Positions 32,473 through 46,337 of a stretch of 64,000 nt of DNA are shown one piece after another (position 1 is the stretch's first letter; each line of letters opens with the position of its first letter). The notes under the pieces are model-generated. The model ran no database searches. It saw only the letters and a program-made list of their open reading frames with translations, and was not told where the DNA came from. Position numbers and translations under genes: made by a program. Source of the stretch: Desarmillaria ectypa (lineage: Eukaryota; Basidiomycota; Agaricomycetes; Agaricales; Physalacriaceae); NCBI GenBank assembly GCA_030407005.1, contig JAUDYN010000003.1, positions 3,596,001 to 3,660,000 of the forward strand, read 5' to 3'.

Positions 32473-33150
32473 TCTCCAGTGATGGTGGGAGTAGGGTTTG
32501 GTTATAACCAAGTCGATCGAGCTGCGAGCTGTTGTAGCCGACGGGCGATTTGATTCGAGATCAGCGCGTAATCGTCAGAGACAGAGAAAACGCAAGACAA
32601 TCGTGATATCTCGTCAGAGTGAACCATTGCCCAGGAGTAAGAGCCACCTGTTGAACAGAGCATGGAGGCAGTATTGCCGCGCAGTTTACCCGTTTATCTG
32701 TAAGGCCACAGCAATGTAGGATGCTTAATTTTTGGTTATGATGCAAGGGAACTTCCAGCCGAAAAAGGCCAAGTACCTGAGGCGGATAATGTCGTCGACA
32801 GCTTGAAAGGCCCGTTTATGTTGTCAACCCATGAAGATGTGCGGTACCGAAAACCTGTGGAAGAGGTTCAGATAGCTTTCCACAGCACACGGAGGTACCG
32901 CACTGATCTTCCACCACGTCGTCAATTTCTTAAGCTTGGCACCTGCGGACCGTGCTCGTAAAAAGAGAGGTGTTGTGATCGGCACATACCGACACTACTC
33001 TGAACTAGACCGTTTGGTATTTGTTGAAGATCAAAAGCCACAACGCGCTTGTAATCTAATAATTTGGCTTCTTAGCCTGGTATAAGCGCCCATGTCACGA
33101 GGATATGTACCCCGCTGTCTCCCTTCTTTCACACGTGTCTGCTCTCATCG
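32473..33150. repeat. Upstream region copied from the F-box locus, then BTB promoter
   Basis: 32,473-32,800 resembles 5,509-5,960 but has one instead of two copies of the ~125-bp block. The remaining bases are the upstream region of the BTB gene. Confidence 0.6.
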
Positions 33151-34181
33151 ATGGACAACACCCAGCTACCTACCGTTACCATCGCCGATCCCCCCTTCCA
33201 TGATACTTCCAATTTTGCAGATCTAGTGATCCGTACAACAGACAACGTCGATTTCTTCGTCCTCAAGGCACTCTTATCGTTGAATTCCCCCTCGTCTTTC
33301 TTCCGCCACGCGTTGCAAGCGAGTCATCATACAGAGGAAAGGGATGGCTTCCCTGTGCTGGAGGTCAATGAGGACAGCAGCACATTCAGAACCATTCTAT
33401 TCTTCTGCTATCCATACAAAGTCCCCGAGATAGAGAATTTTGAACAATTTATGAAGGTGGGGATGGCGCTGGAGAAGTATTGTATTGATAATGCGTCGGA
33501 GCGATTTTTCGAGGTCGTGTTGGCATCATCCGTGATCAAAGAGCAACCCGTACGGGTGTTCTCGATGGCAGTCGCCCATGGGTGGAAAGACTTGGCCAAG
33601 ACGGCGGCAAGGAACACGCTTGCTGTGTCTCTGGAGCCCGAAGTTGAGTTCGAAGAGCTCAAACATATCAATGCCCTGCAACATCTTCGTCTCCGAGCTT
33701 ACCACAGAAACTGTGAAAATGCTGTGCGGGATTTGTACATAAGGAGAGTATTGGGGACAGAGATGTTATGGTTGGGAGGCCATTCATCGGCAGGACTAGA
33801 GTTCGTGTGGGATCATGGCTCATGCAAATGGTGTCGCAAGCCATTGTCTCTTTCGATTCAGATAGTACAAGGGCACATCCACCAAACCCATCGTTGGCTG
33901 GGTGACTATTTGGATTCAGTAGGCGCGCATGCGTTGCAGAGGCCTTGGCCAGATATCGCTCTGGACGAGGATATCATTCTGCAGACCATCGCGGCAAGTA
34001 CGTCAGAGTGCGGTAGCGACAAGTGGGCGAAAATTGCTGCCAGCCAGATTCGTCTGCTTGGGAAGAGATTGGCGGAGGAGATGAATAAGCGAATTTCAGA
34101 GGTAGGTGATGTAGTCGTTTTCAAAGCGTTTTTTTCTTTCTTTCTGAACAGTCAACACAGGTACCTCTGAACGTGGAATAG
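33151..34181 (+). CDS. BTB/POZ domain protein
   Basis: Exons 33,151-34,101 and 34,161-34,181 give 323 residues. The BTB domain spans residues ~22-125: FADLVIRTTDNVDFFVLKAL, FFRHAL, FPVLEVNEDSSTF and the helices to LEKYCIDNASERFF. The second half is the helical region typical of agaricomycete BTB proteins (AVAHGWKDLAKTAARNTL), with a CKWCRKP pair of cysteines. A possible role is as a dimerising adaptor, perhaps for a Cul3 ligase; no target is known. Its 3' part is duplicated in broken form at 7.03-7.27 kb. Confidence 0.88.
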
Positions 34182-34888
34182 ACGAAGTGATGAAAGGTGG
34201 CTGAGATCAGGTTGGCGCAAATGTAAAAGACTTATATATTGCTTGACGAAAAGTAGGACATGGTACCTTTGAATTATCAGAGGTAGTTCCAAATTAAAGG
34301 TTGTTTACTCACTCAAGTTCAAATTCCATCCTCTTCTCTCCCGTAATATCTCCTCACAAGAGCACCTGCACAGACGTATGGTTTACTCTACTCCAGCCGA
34401 TCTAGAGGTATTGTAGATTGGCATGGTAGAATGCGTGTCGACTGAGCTTTCGTACAAGTATAGACAGGTTCAAATCTGTTCAAAGCGACTCCAGGATAGT
34501 TGGCAAAATCTGAGCAGTGTAGCGTAATCCATCAATATTACTCGTCCGCCCACAAGAGTCGAAGAAGTGCCCCGCACTTTCTCGCTGTATGACAGAGTGA
34601 CCTACGCGCCGGGTCTTGGTGCATTGGAGAAGAATGACAGGCCGAGTCACTGCTACTAGGAGAACGATGACCCGGCATATGCCGAAACCACTCAGCCCGT
34701 GTTGAACGTCTTCGAGTTCATCTCGGATTCAATGAATTGTATGCCGATATGAGCAGGTTCTTTCAACTTTAGGCCGGGAAGGAGAGGAATAAACTACTGC
34801 ACACGAGCACAAAACATAATCTGCGAAGGAAGCAACGGGAAGTATAAAAATATCTCTACAGCAACGTAATCCGACCATCTCGTAGACG
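34182..34888. other. Spacer between BTB gene and kinase
   Basis: Non-coding. Segments of it recur at 6.6-7.68 kb in a different order, so this spacer belongs to the duplicated unit. Confidence 0.6.
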
Positions 34889-36334
34889 ATGCAGCAAGCA
34901 GTAGACTTGGTCTCCTCAGGTGAGTGCCGATGCTTTTTGTCCTTTAAAATGCTCTCAGGCTCGTGTCAGTACTTGATAAAGCATCCGACACAGATGCTCT
35001 GTGCATGTCCGTCGAGAATATATGTTACTCGCGTGAGCTCAGCCATGATTTGGCCTCGCTGACTGGGCACGATGCAGTACAAATGCTCGACCTATTTTTT
35101 CACGTTCGTCCTTGCTGTGCATATATCCACGAGTACCCTACTAATGTTTTGTTAAGCTTGTCAATGGCCGAGTGCTCCTTGACAGATATGACTTGAAACT
35201 TCATCAGAGATGCTGCAGGCTCTTACGAGAGCTTGCCTGTAACAGCAAGCTCTTGCCGCGTAGCTTTTTGATTGCGTCAGAAGGCCATGAAAATCAGGTG
35301 TCCAGTGAAGGCGGGAATGCTAGGATCTATCGAGCGCGATACAATGGGAGCAATGTTGTTCTGAAGGTTCTGCGATTCTGGATAGATGACTTTCGCGAAG
35401 ATCAAGGTCTACTTCGAAAGGTGGGAGGGCTTCATACTGATGTCTCGCCGCTTTGACCACGGTGAACCTTCCCTAGCGCTTTTGTCAAGAAGCTTTTTTG
35501 TGGTACACTACCCGCCATAAGAACATTCTTCCTGTTCTTGGCGTAGATGAAGTATCTTTCTCGCCGCATCTTGGCATCGTGTTGCCTTATAGATCTCATG
35601 GGTCCCTGATGAAGTTCCGGCAACAAGCAGGCCCTGAAAATTTGGATTGCGAGCGACTCGTAAGTACAGCGCATGCGTCTCTGACATTCAATACATAACT
35701 TGATGTGCTCAAGCTCGCTGACGTAGCCGAAGGCCTGGCATACCTGCACGATACTGGCATTGTCCACGGTGATCTATATGGAGTATGCCGTCGTCTTGAT
35801 GTAACAGTCTTCCCGTGTTTTGATGCCATTTTTTAGTCCAACGTGCTTATTGATGACGAGTACCAGGCTCAGATAGCAGACTTTGGCCTTGCTGCTTTGA
35901 GTGTCATTACCCGATCGGCTCCGAGGTCAGGAAGTGGTATTCCTGGGCATAAGGCGCCTGAGCTCCTAGCATGCGGTGAAGTAGACGATGAGGATATGTG
36001 CGTCTCGAAGGCCTCAGATGTCTACGCTTTTGCGTGCCTTTGTTATGAGGTAACACTTTTCCCCCTTTCTTTTCACGTTCTGACAAAATATATATCTCAG
36101 CTCTATCAAGGCAAAGGCCCTTTCTCGGGCACTGCCTTTGGCGCTCTCTTATTCCAACTGGAGAATAAAGTGCGACCTGAACGCCCCATGCATGGCACTT
36201 CGGAAGGTGTAGTCTCACTGGATGTGCCGGATACAGTGTGGTCTTGGGTTGAGAAGTGCTGGGCACAAGACAAACACGACAGACCCACGATGGCGGCTGT
36301 TGCTTTGGGCATGCGTGAATGGCATGGTGTTTAA
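34889..36334 (+). CDS. Protein kinase, TKL-like, HGD type
   Basis: Exons 34,889-34,919, 34,970-35,103, 35,157-35,420, 35,477-35,659, 35,714-35,782, 35,837-36,049 and 36,101-36,334 all keep phase (375 residues). The N-terminal ~80 residues include the LLDRYDLKLHQRCCRLLREL segment that precedes the kinase domain in many agaricomycete TKL-like kinases. The kinase domain has a glycine loop SEGGNARIYRARY, Lys in NVVLKVLRF, Glu in CQEAFLWYTT, catalytic loop IVHGDLYGSNVLI (Gly replaces the Arg of HRD), ADFGLAAL and the APE-like KAPELL. All essential catalytic residues are there, so it may be active. Substrate unknown. A broken copy of its 5' end lies at 6.6-7.0 kb. Confidence 0.85.
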
Positions 36335-36571
36335 ATTAAAGTGCAACATAGACGCTTACCCTCGCAATAGAGTTCATGGAGGCTTCTTTCACGCTGACAC
36401 AGCTACAAAAATAGGCGACCACAACTGATTGATTGATGTTCTAATGGCAAGTTACCACGTGACTACAACAAGGCTGCAATTCACGCCGAGCGGACAGGCT
36501 GTTCTGTTTTTCGTTGATATACACGACGATATCCCCTCGCTTCCAGCTTTCCGCTGTCTCCTAACATTAAC

Positions 36572-39341
36572 ATGTCTTCAGTGTACGATGCTAGAAGACG
36601 TTGTGCTCGAGAGCGTCTCAAGAGCATGAGGGCCAGACTCGAGGCTCTAGATTCAGACTTCTTCGCATTTGGTCAGATGCACGTTCTTACATCTAAGTAG
36701 TGCTACCGGCTCTGAGGGTTGGATGCACATTAGGATTTTGCTGACCAGTTACTACGGCGACTGGAAGATAGGTTGAACAAGAATGTTAGTGGGACAAAAG
36801 GAATTCATAGAGATCTAATGGCGGCAAGGCCCAATTTCTCACTCGATAACGCGAAAAAGATTTCATCAATCAAACGTGAACTACGTGTGCCCAATGTCGG
36901 TAATAAACCTCAGGGACGGATTGACGCAGAAAACAAAATAATCTCTCGTATACGACACGCAGAGACAGAACTCAATGACCTTTTGAAGATGATAGAATGC
37001 TTACAGCTTGGGCAGGTACGCTGTGTACTAAGCACCAGATACGACCAACTTTTAGTTACATGATTTGCACTAGAGTCAGATGTCGAAGGCATACCATAGA
37101 TACTCCCGCCAACTCGACCAGGCGGCAAGAAATCTTGGCGATGCGAAGATGCCAAATTGGAATACATTCAAAGGCATATCAAGGGCATTGGAACAGACTA
37201 AGAAAATCTGCATGGATGCTGCAGATAAAGGTCCGCTTTGGTGGCTTTCATCTGAACCGACGATTTGGAATACGATATCGGCCCTGAGTAGGACGAAAGA
37301 AAAAGAGTAGATTTGTGTTTCCCTCCAGCCTTCCGATTGTGAATGTTAATGTCAGCTTTAGCGAACGATGGGCAGATAGCGTACTTTCTCTCGCACAAGC
37401 GGTACTGCAGGCTGGCCCTGAGGAAGAAGAGGAGAAACATATGAGAAGCGTTGTCCTCAACCTAAAGAACATGGAAGTGCGTGATAAATTTTAGGGTTTG
37501 TAGATGCCCACTCAAATACGACAGAGTCACCACTTATCTCTTCAAGTTCCAAATCCCGCCTTGTAGAGATCGCCTGCGCATTAGATCCTTCAGGTGCGTG
37601 TGTAAAAGAAGGCAGATTTTTTGACGAGAAGCGCAGCATATTTACCCGAATTGAATCGGCGTATAAAAGTTTTGAAACGTGGGCTTCTTGGGATGCCTTA
37701 CGTTGGATCATACATGAGAAGATAATATGGGACAAAATCCATCTGCTAGCAGATAAATCGTGTAATTCTGAAACGAGCACAAGAGATGACTGGCAAGGGA
37801 AGCTCCAAAGGTGAAGTCTTTCCAGACTGTAGTTGTCTATTTCCAACGACTCGCTGATCACTATATCAGACATGCGTGGGCGAGCAGCGTTCTCCAGAGC
37901 GCGCAGCGTTTCTGTGCTTCCGATAGAATGGCTGTCATATCTCCCGCAGATAAGTCAAAGGCAGCGATTAGTCTGCTTCGAGTACGTGTTCCTTTCCTGG
38001 ATTGTGCGCTACGTGACTTGAAGTTGCACAGCTCAGCCATTGGAACAATGTGTCCTACGACGACAGTCGGAAGCTAATCGAAATTGCATTGAACAAATTT
38101 GGAGGGACTGATCAACTCGTACAAGAACTCTTGATACATCCCGAGGCCATCAAAGATATCGTTCCATCACCAGTCTCGGAAGGCGGTTCTGCTGTCATTT
38201 ATCGTGGGACATGCCGTATTCATGGTGAGACCAGGACTGTGTCTGTCAAGAGATTCCAGTCTCGTTGGGACGAGGTTAGTGATTGTTGGCACTATCTTAC
38301 TATGAGTCTCACCTGGATAAGAAATTTGCGCTTGAGGCGTGGACCTGGCGCGAGATGTGCCGTACTGGTTCAGATTACGTTGTTCCATTTCTTGGTGCAG
38401 TTGACATTAAGACCAAGCCAGAATGGGTACAGCAACTGTTCGAGCCGCAGTCAGGTGGATTATCTCCCTTGGGAGCATCTGAAATTTGGCTCGTCAGCGA
38501 GTGGATGCCTCATGGTACTCTTTTGAAATACATTTCCGAGGAGTCTATAGATGCTCACGGGAGAGCCTTACTGGTGAATATAAAGTCACTGAGTTGTGAC
38601 CTATTCTCCTCACTGATTTTGCGGCATCTTTATGCAGGTATCCCAAGTAGCGAGTGCAATTACTTGGATACATGCGCACGGCGTCGCACACGGAGACATC
38701 AAAGCTGTTGGTTGCAAACTCTTTTTTCGAATTCTGACTGATCATATGGATATTAGGAGAACATCCTTGTTGATGCGAAGAAGAAGGCTCGCCTTGCGGA
38801 CTTTGGGATCTCCTCATTCATTGATAACGAATACTATTGCTATAGTGGAGGTAAGACCAGGCTACTAACTATAGTGATGGTGCTTACTCTGAGTAGAAGA
38901 TCACGGTTCAGCTGTTGGTACTACAAGATGGATGGCGCCAGAACGGCTGATTCCCCAGGATTTCCATCTGCCAAGCGCGCGCCCAACACTGGAGAGCGAT
39001 GTATATTCATTTGCCATGCTCATATGCCAAGTACGTTGCGTATGACGCAGTCTGTCATGGAACACTGACGAGGGGTTTAGCTGTACACAGGACTGCCTCC
39101 TCTATCCAACATTCCGAATGATTTTGCCTTTGTAAATCGGGTAGTGCGTCGAAAGCAACGTCCTGGCCGACCGCCAGAAATCTCTGATGAATTGTGGGCT
39201 GTGGTGACACAATGTTGGTCTCATGAGCCAGGTGATAGACCAACGATGGAGAGCTTGAATCGTGAAATTAAGAGAATTATACGGGGGAAAGGCACAGTTG
39301 TGTCTGTCCGTCGTGAGGGTGGTCGTCCAGTTGCATCGTAA
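36572..39341 (+). CDS. Protein kinase, HGD type, with long helical N-terminus
   Basis: Twelve exons can be joined in phase from ATG 36,572 to TAA 39,341 (about 730-750 residues). The exon 3 donor is unclear: 37,241 gives an 88-bp intron, and 37,307 would give an implausible 22-bp one. The first ~400 residues are charged and helical (MSSVYDARRRCARERLKSMR, LEQTKKICMDAADKG) without a known domain. The kinase part has SEGGSAVIYRGTC, Lys in TVSVKRF, Glu in LEAWTWREMC, VAHGDIKAENILV, LADFGISSF, TRWMAPERLI and DVYSFAMLICQLYTGLPP. The HRD arginine is Gly, as in its upstream neighbour, from which it otherwise differs strongly. Partner and substrate are unknown. Confidence 0.8.
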
Positions 39342-40377
39342 GTAGGGTCCAGAAATTTCTCCTTATTTTCATACGCTGGTACAATCGCGTATTCAAAAGC
39401 AGCCAAGGGGAATTGACGCGATGCTTGAGATATATTATGCCTCGACATTGATGTGCATGGCATGAATACATGATGAACTGGCTAAAGGTTTTCAAAAATA
39501 GAGAACCACCGTACGTAGTAATAATTCACTTCCAACTCTAGACAATGCGAGTGAAGAAACTGCTCAAGAGAAAAGACTTGCGCACTTGTTGTATGTCTCG
39601 AGGTTTTGGGGGGCAGACTGAAAATAAGATCAGGATTGTATGTTGGTGCACAGTGAATCTTGGCACGGATATTGTCTCCCCTGCAGCCTAAATATTCACG
39701 GCGCCAATGGTTCTGCTCATAAATCTGGAGACGGACATGGGCGCCACCCACAGGAGTCAGACCAGGAGAAGTATGCTGGGATTTACTTTTACGTATGGTT
39801 GTGGTGTCTATCTTTGACCGTATGATATCCACAAGAGTTCGTCATTGGGTAACAAACATCAAGTAAAAGCAACGCGACCATCGCTTGCACATCTGCTTCC
39901 TCGATGTCCTACAAGTTGTCAACGAATAATACAAGGAGTAAAAACGAATGGAACGCACGAATACGGGCTTACAAGCATCTTCATGATCTTCCATTTGCGA
40001 CACTTCGTCGTCAAAGACATTACAGACTGCACGAAGGATACTGACGGCAAGACCTCCGTCATCATTGCTGTCACTGTCGAGACCTTCAAGCTCGGCATTT
40101 TATCCTCCTTCCATCTTCAGGATCAGCGCCAAGGAATTTCCATGAGCACATACTACAGAATATAATTAGTATCCGTCAGATTCCATGGGCATTCGACGCT
40201 CACACTTCGTCAAGTATATTATGCTGCAGCTGTGAGTACAAATGCTGGCGCTTCTACGTCTCTGTGTCTCTCCTCGTTAGCCGATACGCGAGACATGTAT
40301 GCGGTGAGGACGAAAAAGTCAGGCGATGATGACGGCGTTTGCTAAAATTGGCATGTGTCTAATTCCGCTCTTTCATT
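39342..40377. other. Unresolved region with conflicting open frames
   Basis: Open frames exist on both strands at 39.5-39.8 and 39.85-40.17 kb. On the minus strand, two protein-like pieces (AELEGLDSDSNDDGGLAVSI near 40.1 kb and DIEEADVQAMVALLLLDV near 39.9 kb) are separated by a possible 64-bp intron, but the phase does not fit. I cannot decide whether a gene is present. Confidence 0.3.
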
Positions 40378-43300
40378 ATGCCAGTGACAACGGCCCCTGC
40401 ACCTGTTAACGTTTTTGACGACGACGACGACGAGGAGGGATGGCAGGATATGCCTGTTGTCCGTGAGGACGAGCTCAAGGGCGGGCTCGATGAAGAGGAC
40501 CAAAAGCGATACCACTACGTACCTTCCGCCAAGGGCACCAATGCTGCCAATGCCATTGGCAACATTGACGTCGATGACCTTGGGAACGAATGGCGCTCGA
40601 AGATAGATCATAATGAAAGCGAGTACACAAGGTTGCGGGTAAGGGAGGAGGACGATAATGACGACGTGCACCTACGAACCCGGTACCTGTTCGATGAAGA
40701 CAAGGCTATGACCCCGCTCAGTCAGATGCAGGCTACCAAGAATCTGCTCACGGAAGCCCAACGCATAGCTTATGTTGGCCTCTGCTCGCTGACGAGCCGG
40801 GAGATGGCCCAGGAAATGAAGATGGCACATCGCAAGGAGCTCAAGGCGGCGGTAGCAAGCATGGAGCTCTGGTCAATGAAGATAATGGGTCGGTTATATT
40901 ATCATATGGAGCTCGAGACTCAAGGTAAATGTCTGTTTCCTGGTATTTCCCGGCTAAACGAACGTGAACAGAGCAAAAGATGATTGAGAGTCTCGGCGAA
41001 CATGGTGTACTACCTATAGATCTCGTCCCGGCCCTCATGACCACGCATACTGTCGCTAATCCAGAGTACGATCCTGAAGCAGCTCGTCGACGAGTATCTC
41101 ACGAGGACGGGCCTAAAGCCCAACCAGGCACCCATGACGACCTACCTCCATCACCCTCTGCATCTACTAAGCCTGTTTTTCAAACGACGGCCAAAGTCCT
41201 CGAAGAAACTTCCACATCTACCATACCTGGTGTATCTACAACCCTCTCTTCAGCTGATGAGAAGGTCACTCTCGACATTCGATGGACGGTCCTATGCGAT
41301 CTGTTTCTGATACTCATCGCCGATAGCGTCTATGATGCTCGTTCACGTGTTCTCCTCGAAAGCGTTGCATTGAAGCTTGGTCTCGGATGGTTGGATGTAG
41401 TCAAGTTTGAGAGTCGTGTGACTGAGGCGTTGGAAATCCAAGAGGACGTGGAGAGAATGGAAAACGAGGACATAATTGACGGTCGCAGAAAGGCTAACAG
41501 AAAGAAGCGGTACATGATGTTGGGTCTTGCTACGCTTGGAGGTGGACTAGTCATTGGTCTATCCGCAGGGCTTTTGGCTCCAGTCATCGGGGTGGGCCTT
41601 GGTGCAGCGTTCACCACCATTGGGATAACAGGGACAACTGGTTTTCTCGCCGGAGCCGGAGGTGCAGCCGTTATAACGACCGGTGGTGTGCTAACAGGGG
41701 GTGGCATTGCCGTTCGAGGAATGATCAACCGGACGCAACAAGTTCGAACGTTCAATTTACTTCCTTTGCATAATAACAAGCGGGTGAACTGCATCATCAC
41801 AGTTCCAGGGTTAGTCAAGTCTTCCATGTTATCAATCGTGTTCTTATCGATATTAGATTTCTGAACGGCGCCTTAGATGACCCTCGGCTGCCTTTCAGTG
41901 TGTTGGACCCCATTGTTGGCGATGTCTTTAGTGTTCTCTGGGAGCCTGAAATGATCCGGGAGACTGGAAGCGCTTTGAATATCCTTACCGGTGAAGTCCT
42001 CAGTCAAATCGGAACAACGGTGTTACAGGCAACGGTCATGACCGCCTTAATGAGTGCCCTTCAATGGCCAATTAGTGTGTCTCTTCCTGGATTACTTCTT
42101 TTTCTGTTTCTGAGGGCATATTAGTTCTCACTAAGCTCGGTTATCTCATTGATAATCCCTGGAATAACGCCCTTGACAGAGCCAAGGCAGCTGGCAGTGT
42201 TCTAGCAGACGTTTTGATGCAGCGCCATCTTGGGGTTCGCCCCATGACTCTCATTGGTTTCTCTCTTGGGGCGCGCGTCATCTTCTATGCCCTCGTTGAA
42301 CTGGCTAAACATAAGGCGTACGGCATCGTCCAGGACGTCTTCATTCTCGGAACAACCGTCACCGCATCGTCCAAGACATGGTGTGAGACACGGTCGGCAG
42401 TGTCAGGTCGATACGTTAATGCTTTCGCACGGAACGATTGGGTGCTCAACTATCTCTTTCGGGCTACGAGCGGGGGAGTCGGAACCGTCGCCGGGTTAAG
42501 GCCCGTAGACGGTGTTCCCGGGTTAGAGAACGTGGATGTGACCGACAAAATTTCAGGGCACATGAGTTACAGAGCCTTTATGCCTTTGATTCTGGATCAA
42601 TTGGGTTTCCCGGTATCGGCGGATTATTTCGATGAGCCTGAGGTATGCGATCCTTTACCTTATTTCTGCAACTTCACTGAGATAAGATCTGCTCTTGCTA
42701 TTAGGAACCCGAATTTACAGAAGATCGAGTAGTTGTACGGGAAGAAGATATGTCGAAGAAGAAGGGATGGTTTTCGAGGAAGTCTAAACCTTCAAAACCA
42801 CAGCACGTATCAAGACCCCCCGGTGGGCCTTCGTCGTATTCCAGGAAATCGTCAGGACCGGCATCGACGCCCAGGGATTCCTTGGACAATGATCTCCCTC
42901 CGCGAACGGATTCTTCCACACCTATAGCATCGCCTCCTTCAACGCCTCAACGAGATACAGCATCACCTGGACCGGACATTCCTATGCATGCTGGGTTCGA
43001 TTTTGCCGCCATCAAGGAGATGATAGGACACTCCGAGCAACCTGAGCAGCAGGTGGTACCACCTACACCGATTGCCGTACCACCGATCCCACCACCAACT
43101 AACCGCACCGAATCCATGCCTCAGGCGATCAAACGTTCGCCTTCCCCTACTCCAGGTCCAAGCACGTCGCGTAGCCCTTCTCCACCGAAGAAGGACGAGA
43201 TGAGCTCTGCATTCTCGCGATCCATGTCATTGAATGATGCCAATGGCTCGGATACCGATACTGAGCCCTATGCTTCGCCGCCATTCAGCCCACCCTCATA

Positions 43301-43622
43301 CTCACAATCTCCACCTCTATCGTCATTCGGTGTTAATAATACCTGGACAGACCCTCCGTCACGAACTACAACATTATCTTCATTCAACAACTACAGCTTT
43401 CACGTTCCTACTTATTCAACTTCAGCTGCGTCACTCACTCAGAATCCGTTTGCGTCATCGTTGGCCACGCCACCTGATGCGGGGCTATCGTTTGGCGGTG
43501 TAGATGGATCTATAACCACATCATCTCCTGCGACCGTTAGTGACCCATGGAGTATGCCCACTCAGGTAGGAAGGAGAAAGAACACTGGCGGGACTGACTT
43601 TAGTTCAAATCCGTGGTCATGA
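40378..43622 (+). CDS. DUF726 alpha/beta-hydrolase membrane protein (TMCO4/Mil1-like)
   Basis: Exons 40,378-40,924, 40,972-41,809, 41,857-42,074, 42,125-42,642 and 42,705-43,622 keep phase (1012 residues). The N-terminus is acidic (FDDDDDEEGWQDMPVV). The middle has Gly/Ala-rich membrane stretches (LATLGGGLVIGLSAGLLAPV, VGLGAAFTTIGITGTTGFLA). The DUF726 catalytic part has the nucleophile elbow GFSLGAR, WPI and KLGYLIDNPWNNA before it, and NDWVLNYLFRA and KISGHMSYR after it, the latter carrying the usual late His. The last ~290 residues are Ser/Pro-rich and disordered, with NPF-like and SPxP motifs (NPFASS), which suggests clathrin-adaptor or kinase binding. Yeast Mil1 (YFL034W) of this family is reported to associate with AP-1. 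Confidence 0.9.
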
Positions 43623-43793
43623 TTACTACACCCTCTTTTGCATAATGTAATAGTATGGATACAAACATCATTTCAACTAGACCCCATAATATACATTGAC
43701 GCATCTAGTATTTTGTGAGTGAATGGATAGACGGATGGATGGACATGCGTGAAAGGTCGTAAAAGGTAGGAGTAGGAACGGGGTAAGCTAGGG

Positions 43794-45174
<1,381 letters not shown>

Positions 45175-45346
45175 GGTGGAAGGATGGAGAAAAGGGTCTT
45201 CCCGTTTTGGCAGATCGATCTTGGACTACTTCACAGAGATCCTGATTTTCACACAGAAATTGATCCAAAGTAGGCCCTGGCGGTCCGTCCGCCGGTTTCG
45301 ATCGTTTTCCATCTTGCATTGTATTGGCATCTTCTTTCATCAAGCC

Positions 45347-46114
45347 ATGGCAGATTCAGATCGTGGTGCTAGCAATAGTGTGTCCCCTTCACCCTACTGC
45401 ATACCAAATTCTATGTTTTGACGATTGGCCACAGATGAGCGACTCCTGGCGGCCGCAAGAACGGACAACGAAGAACTGATGATGGAAGTGTTCTCTGAGG
45501 GCGGGTTCGACATCAATTTCCAAGATGGACTTGGGAATACTGGTGTGTCAAGGTCTGTCGTCTGCATAGGAATTGATACTAACCAGAGATTCAGCCTTAC
45601 ATCTCGCGTGAGGGCATCATCGTCCGCCCTTATGCGCGCCACTAACAAGAGAAAAGCGTGTCCAACGGTTCCATAGATGTGCTTGAACATATACTGTCTC
45701 ATGAAGACTGCGACGTTGACCCCATTAACCGTATCGAGAAGGCTACACCCCTGCATCTAGCGATCAAGCTTGAACACCCTGAGCTAAGGAAGCATGTAGT
45801 AGACAGTCTCCTGGACGCTGGTGCCAATACTTCGTGTGTTCTTTTATCTTGATCCCATTAGCTATTGCTTATGTCTCCCAGCATACGAGACAAGTTTGGT
45901 GAAACAGCGCTAGATTTGGTACCGTCCGAAGATACGGAAGTACGGGCTCTGTTTAGAAAAGCTCAAGCACAAGCAAGCATATCTCCGGACGATATTGCCA
46001 GTGGTGAGCATTTTTTGCCTCGAAAGATCCTTGACGTGGATTATAACGGCTACACGGTCTGCAGACGACGACGATGTTGGATCAGGGTCGGGATCAGGGT
46101 CCGATGATGACTAG
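45347..46114 (+). CDS. Small ankyrin-repeat protein (Yar1-like)
   Basis: Six exons: 45,347-45,377, 45,435-45,542, 45,595-45,607, 45,657-45,833, 45,882-46,003 and 46,065-46,114 (166 residues). Exon 3 is only 13 bases but is required to restore ALHLAVSNGSIDVLEHILSH. Ankyrin repeats: GLGNTALHLAVSNG, KATPLHLAIKLEHPE and FGETALDLV. The C-terminus is acidic with Gly/Ser (DDDDVGSGSGSGSDDD). Length and design resemble yeast Yar1, the chaperone of ribosomal protein Rps3. The acidic tail fits a chaperone of a basic protein. The function is inferred from similarity of layout only. Confidence 0.8.
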
Positions 46115-46337
46115 ATGTTTCTTATTCAAACGCGACCCGTATCATCACCAGGACGGGTCAGGGTATTTAACGCACTAATGGTAGAACTGCCTAAGAACTC
46201 GCCAAGGCTACAAGAGAGGAATATTGTACACCTGAATGTATTTGCTGCTTAAAACCACCGCGCAAGTATTCGAATCTGCCATTAATATTCCAGCGTCTAA
46301 TCTATATGTCGTACGCCCGACTGCTTCAAACAGAACA

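Noticed and set aside
37307..37328. 22-bp intron in the second kinase gene
   Set aside because: Too short for normal splicing. An alternative donor at 37,241 keeps phase with an 88-bp intron.
39482..40165. Open frames on both strands as genes
   Set aside because: The two protein-like minus-strand pieces do not join in phase, and the + frame has no features, so no gene was called.
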